Counted from the stretch's first letter, positions 1-7,472 are shown. The stretch is 26,076 bases of DNA from Erysipelotrichaceae bacterium (GCA_024684175.1 JAIKXJ010000050.1:1-26076); one strand, 5' to 3'. Numbers and translations: made by a program. The notes: generated from the sequence alone by a model not told the origin.

Positions 1-182
1 GCTTTTGCCTGAGCTGCGAAATCTCTGTTTTTATTCTTCATTTCTTCTCCTTCATGCAGTTCAACTGTGTTTCCGCAGTAGCTGCATTTCCATAATATGT
101 CTTCTTCATTGAAGCCTTCCTGTTTATTCAGTTCTGCAGAGCAGAAAGGGCAGACGTAGATCTTTTTGACTTTAATATCCAT
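1..182 (-). CDS. Zinc-ribbon protein, N-terminal part (cut by window edge)
   Basis: The first 60 codons of a minus-strand gene run off the left edge with no stop. The protein begins MDIKVKKIYVCPFC and has two CxxC pairs, CPFC at residues 11-14 and CSYC at about 33-36, the layout of a small zinc ribbon. A charged stretch follows (HEGEEMKNKNRDF). The ATG at 182 is supported by an AGAGG Shine-Dalgarno 9 nt upstream and a TATAAT hexamer (203-208, minus). It is divergent from the operon starting at 239. The partner or substrate of the zinc ribbon cannot be told; it could bind nucleic acid or be a structural domain of a longer protein. The ORF is clear, the function unknown. Confidence 0.7.
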   Translation of the reverse strand, partial: MDIKVKKIYVCPFCSAELNKQEGFNEEDILWKCSYCGNTVELHEGEEMKNKNRDFAAQAK

Positions 183-202
183 TTATTGATACCTCTGAAT
201 CT

Positions 203-231
203 ATTATAGGATATCACAAAGAATTTTTAAA
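203..231 (-). promoter_or_regulatory. Probable promoter of the left-edge zinc-ribbon gene
   Basis: On the minus strand a TATAAT (203-208) has a TTTAAA hexamer (226-231) 17 bp upstream, a 4/6 match to the -35 consensus. It gives a leader of about 15 nt that contains the AGAGG ribosome site. It is back to back with the stronger plus-strand promoter at 239-267. Confidence 0.5.
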
Positions 232-238
232 AACTCTA

Positions 239-267
239 TTGACAGTCATATGAACCTCTGATATAAT
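239..267 (+). promoter_or_regulatory. Perfect sigma-A promoter
   Basis: TTGACA at 239-244 and TATAAT at 262-267 are separated by exactly 17 bp, a full consensus housekeeping promoter. It precedes the 31-codon ORF at 294 and presumably drives the whole operon to the terminator at 3231-3252. Confidence 0.9.
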
Positions 268-293
268 CAAATTACCATAAAGGAGGTGCTGTT

Positions 294-389
294 ATGGATA
301 AGAGTCGAAGTAGTGAATATCAGCCGATCTTTGGCAGCCCGCTGATATCGGAAAAAATTGTGCTGCCGATATATTTTATGGAGGTATAA
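294..389 (+). CDS. 31-residue small protein or leader peptide
   Basis: A short ORF starts at ATG 294 behind an AAGGAGGTG ribosome site at 280-288, about the best possible Shine-Dalgarno, just downstream of the consensus promoter at 239-267. The peptide starts MDKSRSSEYQ and ends YFMEV. It stops 4 nt before the next start, and its last codons contain the GGAGG ribosome site of the next gene (380-384), so the two are probably translationally coupled. The transcript over this ORF can form competing hairpins: 317-324 with 341-348, or 345-351 with 366-372. No family is recognised. It may be a real microprotein or a regulatory leader; the strength of the signals argues that it is translated. Confidence 0.6.
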   Translation: MDKSRSSEYQPIFGSPLISEKIVLPIYFMEV

Positions 390-393
390 AACG

Positions 394-555
394 ATGTTAA
401 CTTTATTGATCACTTTAGGTTTGATCTGGCTGGGATTCCAGCTGTTATTCTCGATCCTCGGACTTGTGCTTAGGATCGCATTCCATCTCTCACCGTTCTT
501 CCTGATCTATTATCTGCTGACTTCGGGAAGAAGAGCCGGAAGATATTATTGGTAA
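394..555 (+). CDS. Small hydrophobic membrane protein (53 aa)
   Basis: The ATG at 394 lies 9 nt after a GGAGG, and the preceding ORF ends at 389. The protein is almost entirely hydrophobic: one long or two short membrane segments cover about residues 2-44, and a basic tail (GRRAGRYYW) probably lies in the cytoplasm. An in-frame TTG at 358 lies inside the preceding ORF and lacks a ribosome site, so the ATG is preferred. The gene sits 4 nt before the LURP-one-related gene and shares its operon. No family is recognised. Small membrane proteins of this kind often modulate a membrane complex, but nothing here shows a partner. Confidence 0.7.
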   Translation: MLTLLITLGLIWLGFQLLFSILGLVLRIAFHLSPFFLIYYLLTSGRRAGRYYW

Positions 556-559
556 GGTG

Positions 560-1069
560 ATGAGGTACTATTTCAAAGAAAATCTTCATTTCTTATATGC
601 GGACGGTCAGCTCTGTGATGAACACGGGCAGACCGTTTACTCCTATGAGAATCAGACGCTTTTCCTTCCCAGGATCGACTTGTATAAATTCGGAACGAAG
701 ATCGGTCATGTCAAAAAGCAGTTTACATTCTTCTTGAGACAGTACGATCTGATCTACGGCGGTGAAGAAGTGGCATCCCTGAATCAGGAATTCACATTTT
801 TCAGGCCGGAGCTCAGCGTCGACGGACTGGGCTGGAAGGTCAAGGGAGATTTCTTCGCTTTACATTATTCGATCTACAACGAGGAAGATGAACTGATCGC
901 TGCGGTCGATCAGGAGATCTTCCATCTGACACCGCATTACTACATCGATATCTTCGATGAATACAACGAGGAACTGATCGTGCTATTGATCATCGCGATC
1001 AATCAGTTCGATAAAGACAAAGCGGCTGCCGCAAGTTCGAACGCCGGCCATTCGAGTTCAAATCATTAA
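560..1069 (+). CDS. LURP-one-related (tubby C-like fold) protein
   Basis: A 169-residue protein with the pattern of the LURP-one-related family (PF04525): alternating beta strands starting MRYYFKENLHFLYADGQLCD, then the hallmark GHVKKQFTFFLRQYDL, a second repeat-like EFTFFRPELSVDGLGWKV, GDFFALHYSIY, and a final helix ELIVLLIIAINQFDKDKAA that would thread the barrel. Bacterial members are small cytoplasmic or membrane-associated proteins of uncertain function. The tail is rich in Ala, Ser and His (SSNAGHSSSNH). A GTG at 557 just before ATG 560 is an alternative start. No good Shine-Dalgarno is visible, so translation is probably coupled to the gene ending at 555. The family assignment is fairly firm, the role unknown. 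Confidence 0.75.
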   Translation: MRYYFKENLHFLYADGQLCDEHGQTVYSYENQTLFLPRIDLYKFGTKIGHVKKQFTFFLRQYDLIYGGEEVASLNQEFTFFRPELSVDGLGWKVKGDFFALHYSIYNEEDELIAAVDQEIFHLTPHYYIDIFDEYNEELIVLLIIAINQFDKDKAAAASSNAGHSSSNH

Positions 1070-1078
1070 GGAGGACTT

Positions 1079-1651
1079 ATGTCAGACAAGATCATACCCG
1101 GAACCAATATCCCTTACGGGGATCAGAAAGATGCTTTCTCGGTCTTGCGGCCGATGATACAGATCACCGGAGGCCTGTCTTTGGGACAGATCTGCCGGAT
1201 CACGAGTCTGCAGCAATCGACCATACAGAACTGGGTCAAGCGCGGTTTCGTGCCGCGGCCGGAACGTAAGAAATACTATGAGCGTCATCTTTCCAGGATC
1301 TTGCTGATCAGCGCGCTTCGTGACTGCATGAACATCGAAGACATCGGCGAGCTGATGACCCTGATCAACGGTGACACCGATGACGAAAGCGACGACATCA
1401 TTTCCGAGACGGCTCTGTATGACCTGTTCACGAGAGCTGTCCGGGATCTCGATGAGAAGTCGCTGAACATGGCGGAGATCGAAGTATCGATCGACAGATC
1501 GTTTTCCGACGAAAATGCTTTGATCAGACAGAAGCTTTCCATGGCTTTGAAGGTCATGGTCTATGCGTATCTTTGCGGTAAATGCTTAAGGCAGATCGAT
1601 CATAATCTTGCCGGATTGCGAGGTGTAAATGACAAAAATGAACAAAAATGA
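1079..1651 (+). CDS. DUF1836 family putative DNA-binding regulator
   Basis: A 190-residue protein matching DUF1836 (PF08876). Residues about 33-60 form a MerR-like helix-turn-helix with the signature STIQNWVKRGFV, followed by a KKYYERHLSRILLISALRD helix and an acidic stretch (DTDDESDDII) before ETALYDLF. The family is common in Firmicutes and is taken to be transcriptional regulators. The start is set by AAGGAGG at 1068-1074. Its last 23 bases overlap the start of the next gene, so the two are coupled. The target is unknown; autoregulation of this operon is one possibility. Family confidence is high, function inferred. Confidence 0.8.
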   Translation: MSDKIIPGTNIPYGDQKDAFSVLRPMIQITGGLSLGQICRITSLQQSTIQNWVKRGFVPRPERKKYYERHLSRILLISALRDCMNIEDIGELMTLINGDTDDESDDIISETALYDLFTRAVRDLDEKSLNMAEIEVSIDRSFSDENALIRQKLSMALKVMVYAYLCGKCLRQIDHNLAGLRGVNDKNEQK

Positions 1652-3221
1652 CAAAAATCTGACAGTCAGCTGGAAGGCAGCGATCTTCGTCATACTGGTC
1701 ATCTTCCTGCTGATCTTCTGTCAATATCTGCTGCTGGTGCCGTTCAATCTGCATTCGACGGCATTCCTGATGGAACTATCATTATTTTTACTGGGACTGT
1801 TCTTCTGCTTCTCCGGAGGAAAGAAGAACGGGAAGAAAGTGCTCTTTCAGATCAAGGACATCTACGGTCCTTTGGCTGTCCTGCTCCTATTTCTGATCGG
1901 CTGTCTGATCGGTACGCCGTATACCGGCGGTCTGCACAACTTCAAGAATCAGTCGAAGATCACGGAGATCGAATTTGAAACGATCCCCGAATTTGACCGG
2001 ACGCAGGTGCAGCTGGTGGATAAGAACACTGCTCAGCAGCTGGGCGACCGCGTCTTCGGTACGCTCGGTTCGGAGGAAGTTTCGCAATATCAGATCGGTG
2101 AAGACTGGGTCCAGATCTCGATGAACGGCAATCTGTATCGGGTGACACCGATCGACTTCGGTTCGCTGTTCAACTATTTCCTGACCAAGACCACGCCGGG
2201 TTATGTCCTGGTCGACTGCAACAACGGCGATGCCAAGCTTGTACGTTACGAGGGTCTCAAATACATGAAGAGTGCTTATTTCTCACATGACCTTTACCGG
2301 AAACTCTATTTCAAGGATCCGACTGCTCTATATGGAAATGCGAAATTCGAACTGGATGATGACGGAAGACCGTTCTGGGTCACACCGGTCTACGATGTCA
2401 CTTGGGTGGACAAGACCAGAGATGTGAAAGGTGTCATGATCCTGGATCCGGTGAGCGGCGAAGCTGCTTATTACGATAAGGAAAGCGTTCCGAGCTGGGT
2501 CGACAATGTCTATCCGGTGGAAGTCGTCTACCGCCAGTTTGCCCAGAGCAAGCGTTACGAAAACGGTCTCTTCAATTTCTCGAAGAGGGGCATCGTCGAA
2601 TTCACGGATGACTATGCCTATGTCCTGTTCGATGATGACGTCCATATCTATACGGGCGTGACGAGCGTCGGCAAGGATGAGTCCAATGTCGGTTTCGCTT
2701 ATGTCGATCTCAGAAACGGTGAGATCTCCTACATCCGTAAAGCGGGTGCGGAAGAATACTCCGCTAGAAGTTCCGCTGAAGGCGCGCTTCAGCAGTATCA
2801 TTACTCAGCGATCTTCCCGTCGATGGTCAACGTCAAAGGACGTCCGACCTATTTCATGGGTCTGGTCGACGGCGCTAATCTGATCAAGAGCTATGCGTTC
2901 GTCAGCTACGAGAACTATCAGAACGTCGCGACCGGGATCACGGTCGAAGAAGCTTACAAGAATTATCTTTCCTTGTATGAAACGGGACACGATGTTCCGG
3001 ATGAGGAAAAGAAAGAGATCTCGTTCACCGTCGTAAGAGTCGAACATATCGTTCAGGAAGGCAATACGCTCATCCTCTTGCAAAGTGAGGAAGGACAGAT
3101 CTTCTTCTATGATATGAGTCTCGGCGATCTGCGGGCACCGTTCATCGTGCAGGGCAGCAGCGTCAAAGTCCTTGCCGATGAAAAGGGAAAGATCTACGGA
3201 TTCGTGGAGATCGCTTCATAA
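1629..3221 (+). CDS. Membrane-anchored protein with large extracytoplasmic domain
   Basis: A 530-residue protein with three hydrophobic segments near the N terminus (about residues 15-38, 44-62 and 78-97), then about 430 soluble residues that should lie outside the cell. The soluble part is beta-rich and acidic. It contains aromatic repeats such as GYVLVDCNNGDAKLV and FAYVDLRNGEISYI that resemble each other, suggesting duplicated beta units. The last 65 residues (from SFTVVRVEHIVQEG) look like a small beta-barrel. No catalytic motif is seen. ATG 1629 is 3 nt after GAGGTG; ATG 1638 is an alternative. It is the last gene of the operon before the terminator at 3231. I do not recognise the family; an envelope role is inferred from topology only. 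Confidence 0.65.
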   Translation: MTKMNKNDKNLTVSWKAAIFVILVIFLLIFCQYLLLVPFNLHSTAFLMELSLFLLGLFFCFSGGKKNGKKVLFQIKDIYGPLAVLLLFLIGCLIGTPYTGGLHNFKNQSKITEIEFETIPEFDRTQVQLVDKNTAQQLGDRVFGTLGSEEVSQYQIGEDWVQISMNGNLYRVTPIDFGSLFNYFLTKTTPGYVLVDCNNGDAKLVRYEGLKYMKSAYFSHDLYRKLYFKDPTALYGNAKFELDDDGRPFWVTPVYDVTWVDKTRDVKGVMILDPVSGEAAYYDKESVPSWVDNVYPVEVVYRQFAQSKRYENGLFNFSKRGIVEFTDDYAYVLFDDDVHIYTGVTSVGKDESNVGFAYVDLRNGEISYIRKAGAEEYSARSSAEGALQQYHYSAIFPSMVNVKGRPTYFMGLVDGANLIKSYAFVSYENYQNVATGITVEEAYKNYLSLYETGHDVPDEEKKEISFTVVRVEHIVQEGNTLILLQSEEGQIFFYDMSLGDLRAPFIVQGSSVKVLADEKGKIYGFVEIAS

Positions 3222-3230
3222 AATGATACA

Positions 3231-3252
3231 GGGCCTGAGATTCAGGCCTTTT
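3231..3252 (+). terminator. Intrinsic terminator of the 294-3221 operon
   Basis: GGCCTGA (3232-3238) pairs with TCAGGCC (3242-3248) around a 3-nt loop and is followed by TTTT. It lies 10 nt after the stop codon. Confidence 0.85.
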
Positions 3253-3258
3253 GAGTTG

Positions 3259-3264
3259 TATAAT
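3259..3264 (+). promoter_or_regulatory. -10 element for the GNAT gene, only 7 nt before its ATG
   Basis: A perfect TATAAT lies 7 nt before ATG 3272, so the expected transcription start falls at or next to the start codon. No clear -35 is seen 17 bp upstream, where the preceding terminator lies. No Shine-Dalgarno is present between the hexamer and the ATG. Confidence 0.55.
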
Positions 3265-3271
3265 CATTTTG

Positions 3272-3757
3272 ATGGGATTTTGGGAACTGTTCAAAAACAA
3301 GAAGATCCATGAAGGGGACATCGTCGATCTGAAAGAGCGCTACCGCGTGGATGAAAAAAGCGCGTATGACGGCGTTCCGACGGTCTACTACGATATCCTG
3401 CGTCATTCCGACGGCGAGAAAGCGGGGACGATCGATCTTCGGCTGACCGTTGAGGGCAAGATGTATTATTACGGCCACATCGGTTACAATATCCAGAAAG
3501 CATACCGGGGAAACGGCTATGCATATCACGCCTGCCGTGTCTTGTTTACGATCGCCAGGGAAGAATTCGGCATGGACGAACTGATCATCACCTGTTCACC
3601 GGAAAACATCGCGTCGTATAAGACGCTGAAAAAACTGGACGGCGAACTGATCGAACTCGTCAAAGTCCCGCCGGGCCATCCTTTGTATACGATCGGTGAA
3701 AAGACCAAGTTCATCTTCCGTTACCGGATCGATCTGAAAAACGATGATCACAAATGA
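3272..3757 (+). CDS. GNAT family N-acetyltransferase
   Basis: A 161-residue protein with the acetyl-CoA binding motif A of GNAT enzymes, AYRGNGYAYHACRVL (about residues 78-90), preceded by the typical strand GHIGYNIQK and followed by the ELIITCSPENIASYKTLKKL region in which the Asn-Ile-Ala-Ser segment is a family hallmark. These cytoplasmic enzymes transfer acetyl from acetyl-CoA to an amine; the acceptor cannot be read from sequence. A TTG at 3251 would add seven residues, but the TATAAT at 3259-3264 would then be inside the gene, so ATG 3272 is chosen and the mRNA is probably leaderless. Its stop codon lies in the loop region of the terminator that follows. Confidence 0.8.
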   Translation: MGFWELFKNKKIHEGDIVDLKERYRVDEKSAYDGVPTVYYDILRHSDGEKAGTIDLRLTVEGKMYYYGHIGYNIQKAYRGNGYAYHACRVLFTIAREEFGMDELIITCSPENIASYKTLKKLDGELIELVKVPPGHPLYTIGEKTKFIFRYRIDLKNDDHK

Positions 3758-3774
3758 GTGGTCATTCTTTTTTT
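3744..3774 (+). terminator. Terminator overlapping the end of the GNAT gene
   Basis: ATGATCAC (3744-3751) pairs with GTGGTCAT (3758-3765), with one G-U pair, around a 6-nt loop. A run of seven T follows at 3768-3774. The GNAT stop codon (3755-3757) sits in the loop. Confidence 0.7.
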
Positions 3775-3781
3775 ATTCAGC

Positions 3782-3787
3782 TATAAT
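3782..3787 (+). promoter_or_regulatory. -10 element upstream of mntP
   Basis: A perfect TATAAT lies 11 nt before ATG 3799, with TGGTCA (3759-3764) 17 bp upstream as a 4/6 match to -35. The GAGGAAG ribosome site at 3788-3794 lies directly after the hexamer. It would be only partly or not transcribed from this promoter, so either the leader is about 5 nt or read-through supplies the full site. Confidence 0.5.
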
Positions 3788-3798
3788 GAGGAAGTCTC

Positions 3799-4356
3799 AT
3801 GTTGGAAGTCTTATTATTATCGGTCGCTTTGGCGATGGATGCGATGGCCGTATCGATCGTCAACGGGATCAAATACCGCAATTATTCAAAGAAGGCGATG
3901 ATCGCCGCTTCTTTTTCGTTCGGTGCTTTTCAGGGCCTGATGCCTCTGTTGGGCTTTCTGATCTTTTCTCCGTTTATTTCTTATATCGAGAAGTATGATC
4001 ATTGGATCGTTCTGATCGTCCTGTCGGCGATCGGCATCAATATGATCAAGGAATCGTTCGTCAAAGAAAACATCGAGGAACGCTCCTCCGATTTTTCGAT
4101 GAAGATCCTGCTGGGTGAATCGATCGCGACCGCCATCGATGCCTTGAGTACCGGTGTCGCATTGGAGACCTTTGCCCTGAGCCCGTATCTGAGCTGTCTG
4201 CTCATTTTCATCATCACTTTCGTGATCTGTCTGATCGCCCATCATCTGGGGAAAAGGATCGCCTTGTTACTGAAAGACAAGGCGACGGTCTTCGGCGGAA
4301 CGATCCTGATCCTGTTGGGCATCAAAACGGTGCTGGAGCATCTGGACATCCTGTAA
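3799..4356 (+). CDS. mntP: Manganese efflux pump MntP
   Basis: A 185-residue, six-helix membrane protein with the two inverted-repeat hallmarks of the MntP/DUF204 family: ALAMDAMAVSIVNG at about residues 10-23 and GESIATAIDALSTGVAL at about 111-127. The paired acidic residues are D14 and the Asp of AIDAL. The family exports Mn2+ from the cytoplasm and protects against manganese excess. Length is typical. No yybP-ykoY manganese riboswitch is seen upstream: only 41 bp separate it from the GNAT gene. The next gene follows after 24 nt and is probably co-transcribed. Identification is strong; transport substrate follows from the family. Confidence 0.92.
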   Translation: MLEVLLLSVALAMDAMAVSIVNGIKYRNYSKKAMIAASFSFGAFQGLMPLLGFLIFSPFISYIEKYDHWIVLIVLSAIGINMIKESFVKENIEERSSDFSMKILLGESIATAIDALSTGVALETFALSPYLSCLLIFIITFVICLIAHHLGKRIALLLKDKATVFGGTILILLGIKTVLEHLDIL

Positions 4357-4380
4357 AACGAGGCGGAAAGGAAGCGGGAT

Positions 4381-4632
4381 ATGGAATTGTTGAGAGATAT
4401 GAATGAAGTGCTCTCTTATCTGCAAGAAGGGGAAGTCGTCACATCCGACGGGAAGGATCTGTTCGTCTTGAAGGGCGAAAAGGTCTGGACATATCGGGAG
4501 GGAACGCGTTTTTCTTTAAGCCTCAAAGATTTCGCGGAGCTGTATAAGAAAAACAGATTCTACCTGTACGAAGAATCTGTCGAGATCGATGAGACCAAGG
4601 ACGAAGCGTATTACCGCTACTACCGCAAGTGA
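4381..4632 (+). CDS. Hypothetical 83-aa protein downstream of mntP
   Basis: A small, charged, probably cytoplasmic protein beginning MELLRDMNEVLSYLQEGEVV and ending DEAYYRYYRK. It looks like a short alpha/beta fold: a helix, two strands around SDGKDLFVLKGEKVWTY, then a FSLSLKDFAELYKKNRFYLY helix. An AAAGGAAG about 8 nt upstream supports the ATG. No family is recognised. It probably shares the mntP transcript. Its stop TGA (4630-4632) directly abuts the TGA of the convergent rhomboid gene. Confidence 0.65.
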   Translation: MELLRDMNEVLSYLQEGEVVTSDGKDLFVLKGEKVWTYREGTRFSLSLKDFAELYKKNRFYLYEESVEIDETKDEAYYRYYRK

Positions 4633-5199
4633 TCATCTGTTTTTGAAGAAGAGACCTAAGCCGGCTCCCGAGATGCCGCCGATGATGTGAGTGATCTGGG
4701 AGATGTTATCGGAAGATAAGAAACCGTTGTAGATCTCCTGACCCAACCAAAGCAAGGCAACAAGGATCAATGTGATCGGGATTCCTTTTTCTTTTCCGGT
4801 AATCGATGCCAGCAGGATGAAAGCGAAGACCACGCCGCTGGCTCCCAGCAGCATCACATGCGGCTGCAGGATGTTGTGGATGACGCCGGTCACCACGGCT
4901 GTCGTGAAGACGACCGTGATGAGCTTGTCGTGATACTTTTCTTCCAGCATCGGTCCCAACAGCAGAATGTACAGCATGTTGGAGATCAGGTGCTGGACGC
5001 CGCCGTGGCCGAAGATGTGTAAAAACAGACGGATATAAGTTAAAGGCGAAAGCCAGGAAGAACCGTAGGTCGAAAACAAAAGGACCGTCGATTTGCCGGC
5101 GGTCAGATAGTCCAGCGCCAGTGCGGACAGGCAGATGACCACGAAACTCATGGTCAGCGGTGCGTTGAGATAGATCGTATATTTTTTACGTTTTGCCAT
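4633..5199 (-). CDS. Rhomboid family intramembrane serine protease
   Basis: A 188-residue membrane protein with the rhomboid hallmarks: HGGVQHLISNMLYILLLGPMLE (HxxxN with H70 and N74, and the conserved ExGP-like turn), GASG around the catalytic serine S121, and the second catalytic residue H171 in ITHIIGG. These give the Ser-His dyad that cleaves membrane helices. Six transmembrane segments fit the minimal bacterial core, with a basic cytoplasmic N terminus (MAKRKK). The gene is monocistronic and convergent with the mntP pair, sharing the palindrome TGATCA as back-to-back stop codons. Substrates are unknown. Family assignment is strong. Confidence 0.9.
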   Translation of the reverse strand: MAKRKKYTIYLNAPLTMSFVVICLSALALDYLTAGKSTVLLFSTYGSSWLSPLTYIRLFLHIFGHGGVQHLISNMLYILLLGPMLEEKYHDKLITVVFTTAVVTGVIHNILQPHVMLLGASGVVFAFILLASITGKEKGIPITLILVALLWLGQEIYNGFLSSDNISQITHIIGGISGAGLGLFFKNR

Positions 5200-5300
5200 A
5201 ATGTACCTGAAATACCTTATTTATTGTAATTCTTTTTGCAAGATTATTCTATTCCCGAAAGGTCCGGTGTTTCCCGGAGCTCACAAAAAGGACTTTGTCA

Positions 5301-5306
5301 TATAAT
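5301..5306 (+). promoter_or_regulatory. -10 element of the M29 aminopeptidase gene
   Basis: A TATAAT lies 20 nt before ATG 5327, leaving a normal leader that includes a CGGAGG ribosome site at 5315-5320. The -35 region 17 bp upstream is a poor match. Confidence 0.6.
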
Positions 5307-5326
5307 GGAAAAAACGGAGGTCGTTT

Positions 5327-6541
5327 ATGGAACTGAAAAAGATGCAGGAAAAATATGCCTATACACTGGCGCGTGTCGGTCTCAATGTGCAGAAGGGGCA
5401 GACCGTTCTGGTCGAAGCGGCGATCGAAGGTGCTTATTTCACACCGATCTTTGCGGAAGCGTGCTATAAGCTCGGTGCCGGCAATGTCGTCATCCATTAT
5501 CTTGATGAGCCCAATCTGAAGGTCGCGGCAAAATATCGCAAGGATGAGGATGTGCGCAAAGTGGAACCGTGGGAATCTTTGCAATGCACGCAATACCTTG
5601 AAGGAGGCGCCTGTTACATCCGCCTGGAAGGCGTCAATCCGGCATTGATGGCCGATGTTCCGGAAGATCAGGCCAATGCGATCTTCGCTCATACCGATGC
5701 CATCCGCAATATCATGCGTAAGGCATCGAGAGAACGGCATTGTCAATGGTGCATCGCCATGATCCCGACCAAAGAATGGGCGGACCAGATCCTGAAAGAC
5801 GTGAAGGAAGAAGACCGCTACGAAGAGCTCTGGAAACTGATCCTGAAGCTTTGTTATATCGATGAAGATAATGATGTCGTCAAGACCTGGGAAGAAAAGA
5901 ACGCCAGGAAAAGAGAACTCGGCGACCGTATCGATGCCTATGAGTTCACGAAACTGCACTATACGGCATCCAACGGCACGGATCTGACTGTTGAACTGAC
6001 ACCGGATTCCAAGTTCGGTTTCGGAAAGCGCAAGCTGCCGGAGAACTTCGTACATTTCAATGCCAATATTCCGACGGAAGAGATCTGCACGACACCGGAG
6101 AAATTCGGCACCAACGGCACCGTCTATGCTTCAAGGCCTTTGGTCCTGGGCGGCAAGAGCGTCGAGAACTTCGGTTTCCGTTTCGAAAACGGCAAAGTCG
6201 TCGAAGTCCTGGCGGAAGAAGGCAAGGAGATGCTGGAAGCTTTGGTGAAGATGGACGAGAATGCCGGGTATCTGGGTGAAGCGGCGTTGGTCGAGTATCA
6301 TTCGCCGATCTCGATGAGCGGCGTGGTCTACTACACGACGCTGATCGATGAGAATGCCTCCTGCCACTTGGCTTTGGGCAGAGGACTCAACAACGGCAAA
6401 TGTTCCGATCCGAAATATACGTTCAACGATTCTGTGATCCATATCGATTTCATGATCGGTACTAAGGACATGCATATCGTGGGAACGACGAAGTCCGGGG
6501 AGGAAGTCGTCATCTTCGATGAAGGCGATTTCGCGATTTAA
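5327..6541 (+). CDS. ampS: M29 family aminopeptidase
   Basis: A 404-residue cytoplasmic metallo-aminopeptidase of family M29 (AmpS/AmpT/PepS type), of typical length. The N-terminal half has the LARVGLNVQKGQTVLVEA start and the EPWESLQC motif. The C-terminal half carries the metal-ligand regions: NIPTEEICTTP, the Glu of GYLGEAALVEY, His in CHLALGRG, and IHIDFMIG with its His and Asp. These enzymes release N-terminal residues from peptides in a Co2+ or Zn2+ dependent way and take part in peptide recycling. CGGAGG 6 nt before the ATG fixes the start, and a strong terminator follows, so it is a single-gene unit. The symbol follows the Bacillus naming; pepS is used in streptococci. Confidence 0.92.
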   Translation: MELKKMQEKYAYTLARVGLNVQKGQTVLVEAAIEGAYFTPIFAEACYKLGAGNVVIHYLDEPNLKVAAKYRKDEDVRKVEPWESLQCTQYLEGGACYIRLEGVNPALMADVPEDQANAIFAHTDAIRNIMRKASRERHCQWCIAMIPTKEWADQILKDVKEEDRYEELWKLILKLCYIDEDNDVVKTWEEKNARKRELGDRIDAYEFTKLHYTASNGTDLTVELTPDSKFGFGKRKLPENFVHFNANIPTEEICTTPEKFGTNGTVYASRPLVLGGKSVENFGFRFENGKVVEVLAEEGKEMLEALVKMDENAGYLGEAALVEYHSPISMSGVVYYTTLIDENASCHLALGRGLNNGKCSDPKYTFNDSVIHIDFMIGTKDMHIVGTTKSGEEVVIFDEGDFAI

Positions 6542-6548
6542 GAACAGC

Positions 6549-6576
6549 GGCTGTCGTAAAGACAGCCTTTCTTTTT
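6549..6576 (+). terminator. Intrinsic terminator after the M29 aminopeptidase gene
   Basis: GGCTGTC (6549-6555) pairs perfectly with GACAGCC (6561-6567) around GTAAA and is followed by TTTCTTTTT. Confidence 0.9.
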
Positions 6577-6579
6577 GGA

Positions 6580-6608
6580 TTGAAGAAAGCTTGCAGAAAG
6601 ACTAAAAT
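6580..6608 (+). promoter_or_regulatory. Promoter of the patatin gene, predicting a leaderless mRNA
   Basis: TTGAAG (6580-6585), a 17-bp spacer and TAAAAT (6603-6608) form a good sigma-A promoter. Only 6 nt separate the -10 from ATG 6615, so transcription should start at the ATG itself. Confidence 0.7.
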
Positions 6609-6614
6609 GAAGTC

Positions 6615-7472
6615 ATGAGCAAATACAAAACGTCCCTTGTTCTGGAAGGCGGCGGGATGCGCGGCGCCTATACGGCCGGCGCGCTGACTTGGCTGTTGGA
6701 TCATGAAGTCGAATTCGACTGCTGCTACGGCATCTCGACCGGCGCGGTCCATATGGCGAGCTTTCTGATGAAGTCCAGACATTTTTTATATGAACTTCCG
6801 GTCAAAAAGATCACCGATCCGCGGATCGTGGGTATCCGTCCCTTGCTTCGCTGCGGCAGGATCGTCGATTACGATTATCTTTTCGATGTGATCCTGACGG
6901 AAGAGGAGCACTACGACATCTCGTCTTTGAAAGACTGTAAGAAGGGACAGATCGGTCTTTATTCGCTGTCGCAAGGCAAGACCTTCTATCTTTCGACCAG
7001 AGACATCTCCTTCAAGCAGCTGGAAGCATCCACTTCCTTGCCGATCCTGGGAACGATTGTCAAAGAAAACGGCGAAGAATATCTCGACGGCGGCATCACG
7101 GAGATGATCCCGATCCAGAAGGCGGTCGATGACCATTGTGAACGTCATCTGATCATCACGACCAAGCCGGGCGATTATGAAAGAAAACCGGCCAAGCCGT
7201 TCATCGTCTGGCTGATGAAGAGATCTTATCCGCAATGCGACAACATCTCCAAAGATTACGCGGTCCGTCATCTGAACTACAAGAAACAGATCGAACTGAT
7301 CAAGGAACTGCAAAGCAAGAAGGAAGCGGTCTACGTCTATCCGAGCAAGCACTCCAATGTCACGAGACTGGGCGGTTCCTTCGAAGATCTCGATTCTTTG
7401 TTCAAACTCGGATATGACGATATGGAGGCGCGAAAGGAAGAGATCCTTTCGGTATTCTCTGATCATGAATAA
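6615..7472 (+). CDS. Patatin-like phospholipase
   Basis: A 285-residue protein with the full patatin catalytic set: oxyanion hole GGGMRG at residues 12-17, nucleophile elbow GISTG with S41, and the catalytic aspartate D158 in YLDGGI. It resembles the YjjU/RssA group of bacterial patatin proteins, soluble lipid acyl hydrolases of the Ser-Asp dyad type. No signal peptide is present, so it acts in the cytoplasm or on the inner face of the membrane. The start ATG is 6 nt after a TAAAAT hexamer and has no ribosome site. The stop overlaps the lipoprotein start by 8 nt, so the two genes form an operon. Confidence 0.9.
   Translation: MSKYKTSLVLEGGGMRGAYTAGALTWLLDHEVEFDCCYGISTGAVHMASFLMKSRHFLYELPVKKITDPRIVGIRPLLRCGRIVDYDYLFDVILTEEEHYDISSLKDCKKGQIGLYSLSQGKTFYLSTRDISFKQLEASTSLPILGTIVKENGEEYLDGGITEMIPIQKAVDDHCERHLIITTKPGDYERKPAKPFIVWLMKRSYPQCDNISKDYAVRHLNYKKQIELIKELQSKKEAVYVYPSKHSNVTRLGGSFEDLDSLFKLGYDDMEARKEEILSVFSDHE

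Noticed and set aside
5249..6055. 268-codon minus-strand open frame inside the M29 aminopeptidase
   Set aside because: It is the antisense shadow of a clear enzyme gene, with a composition typical of a reverse frame (rich in Asp, Arg, Ile, Phe) and no ribosome site.
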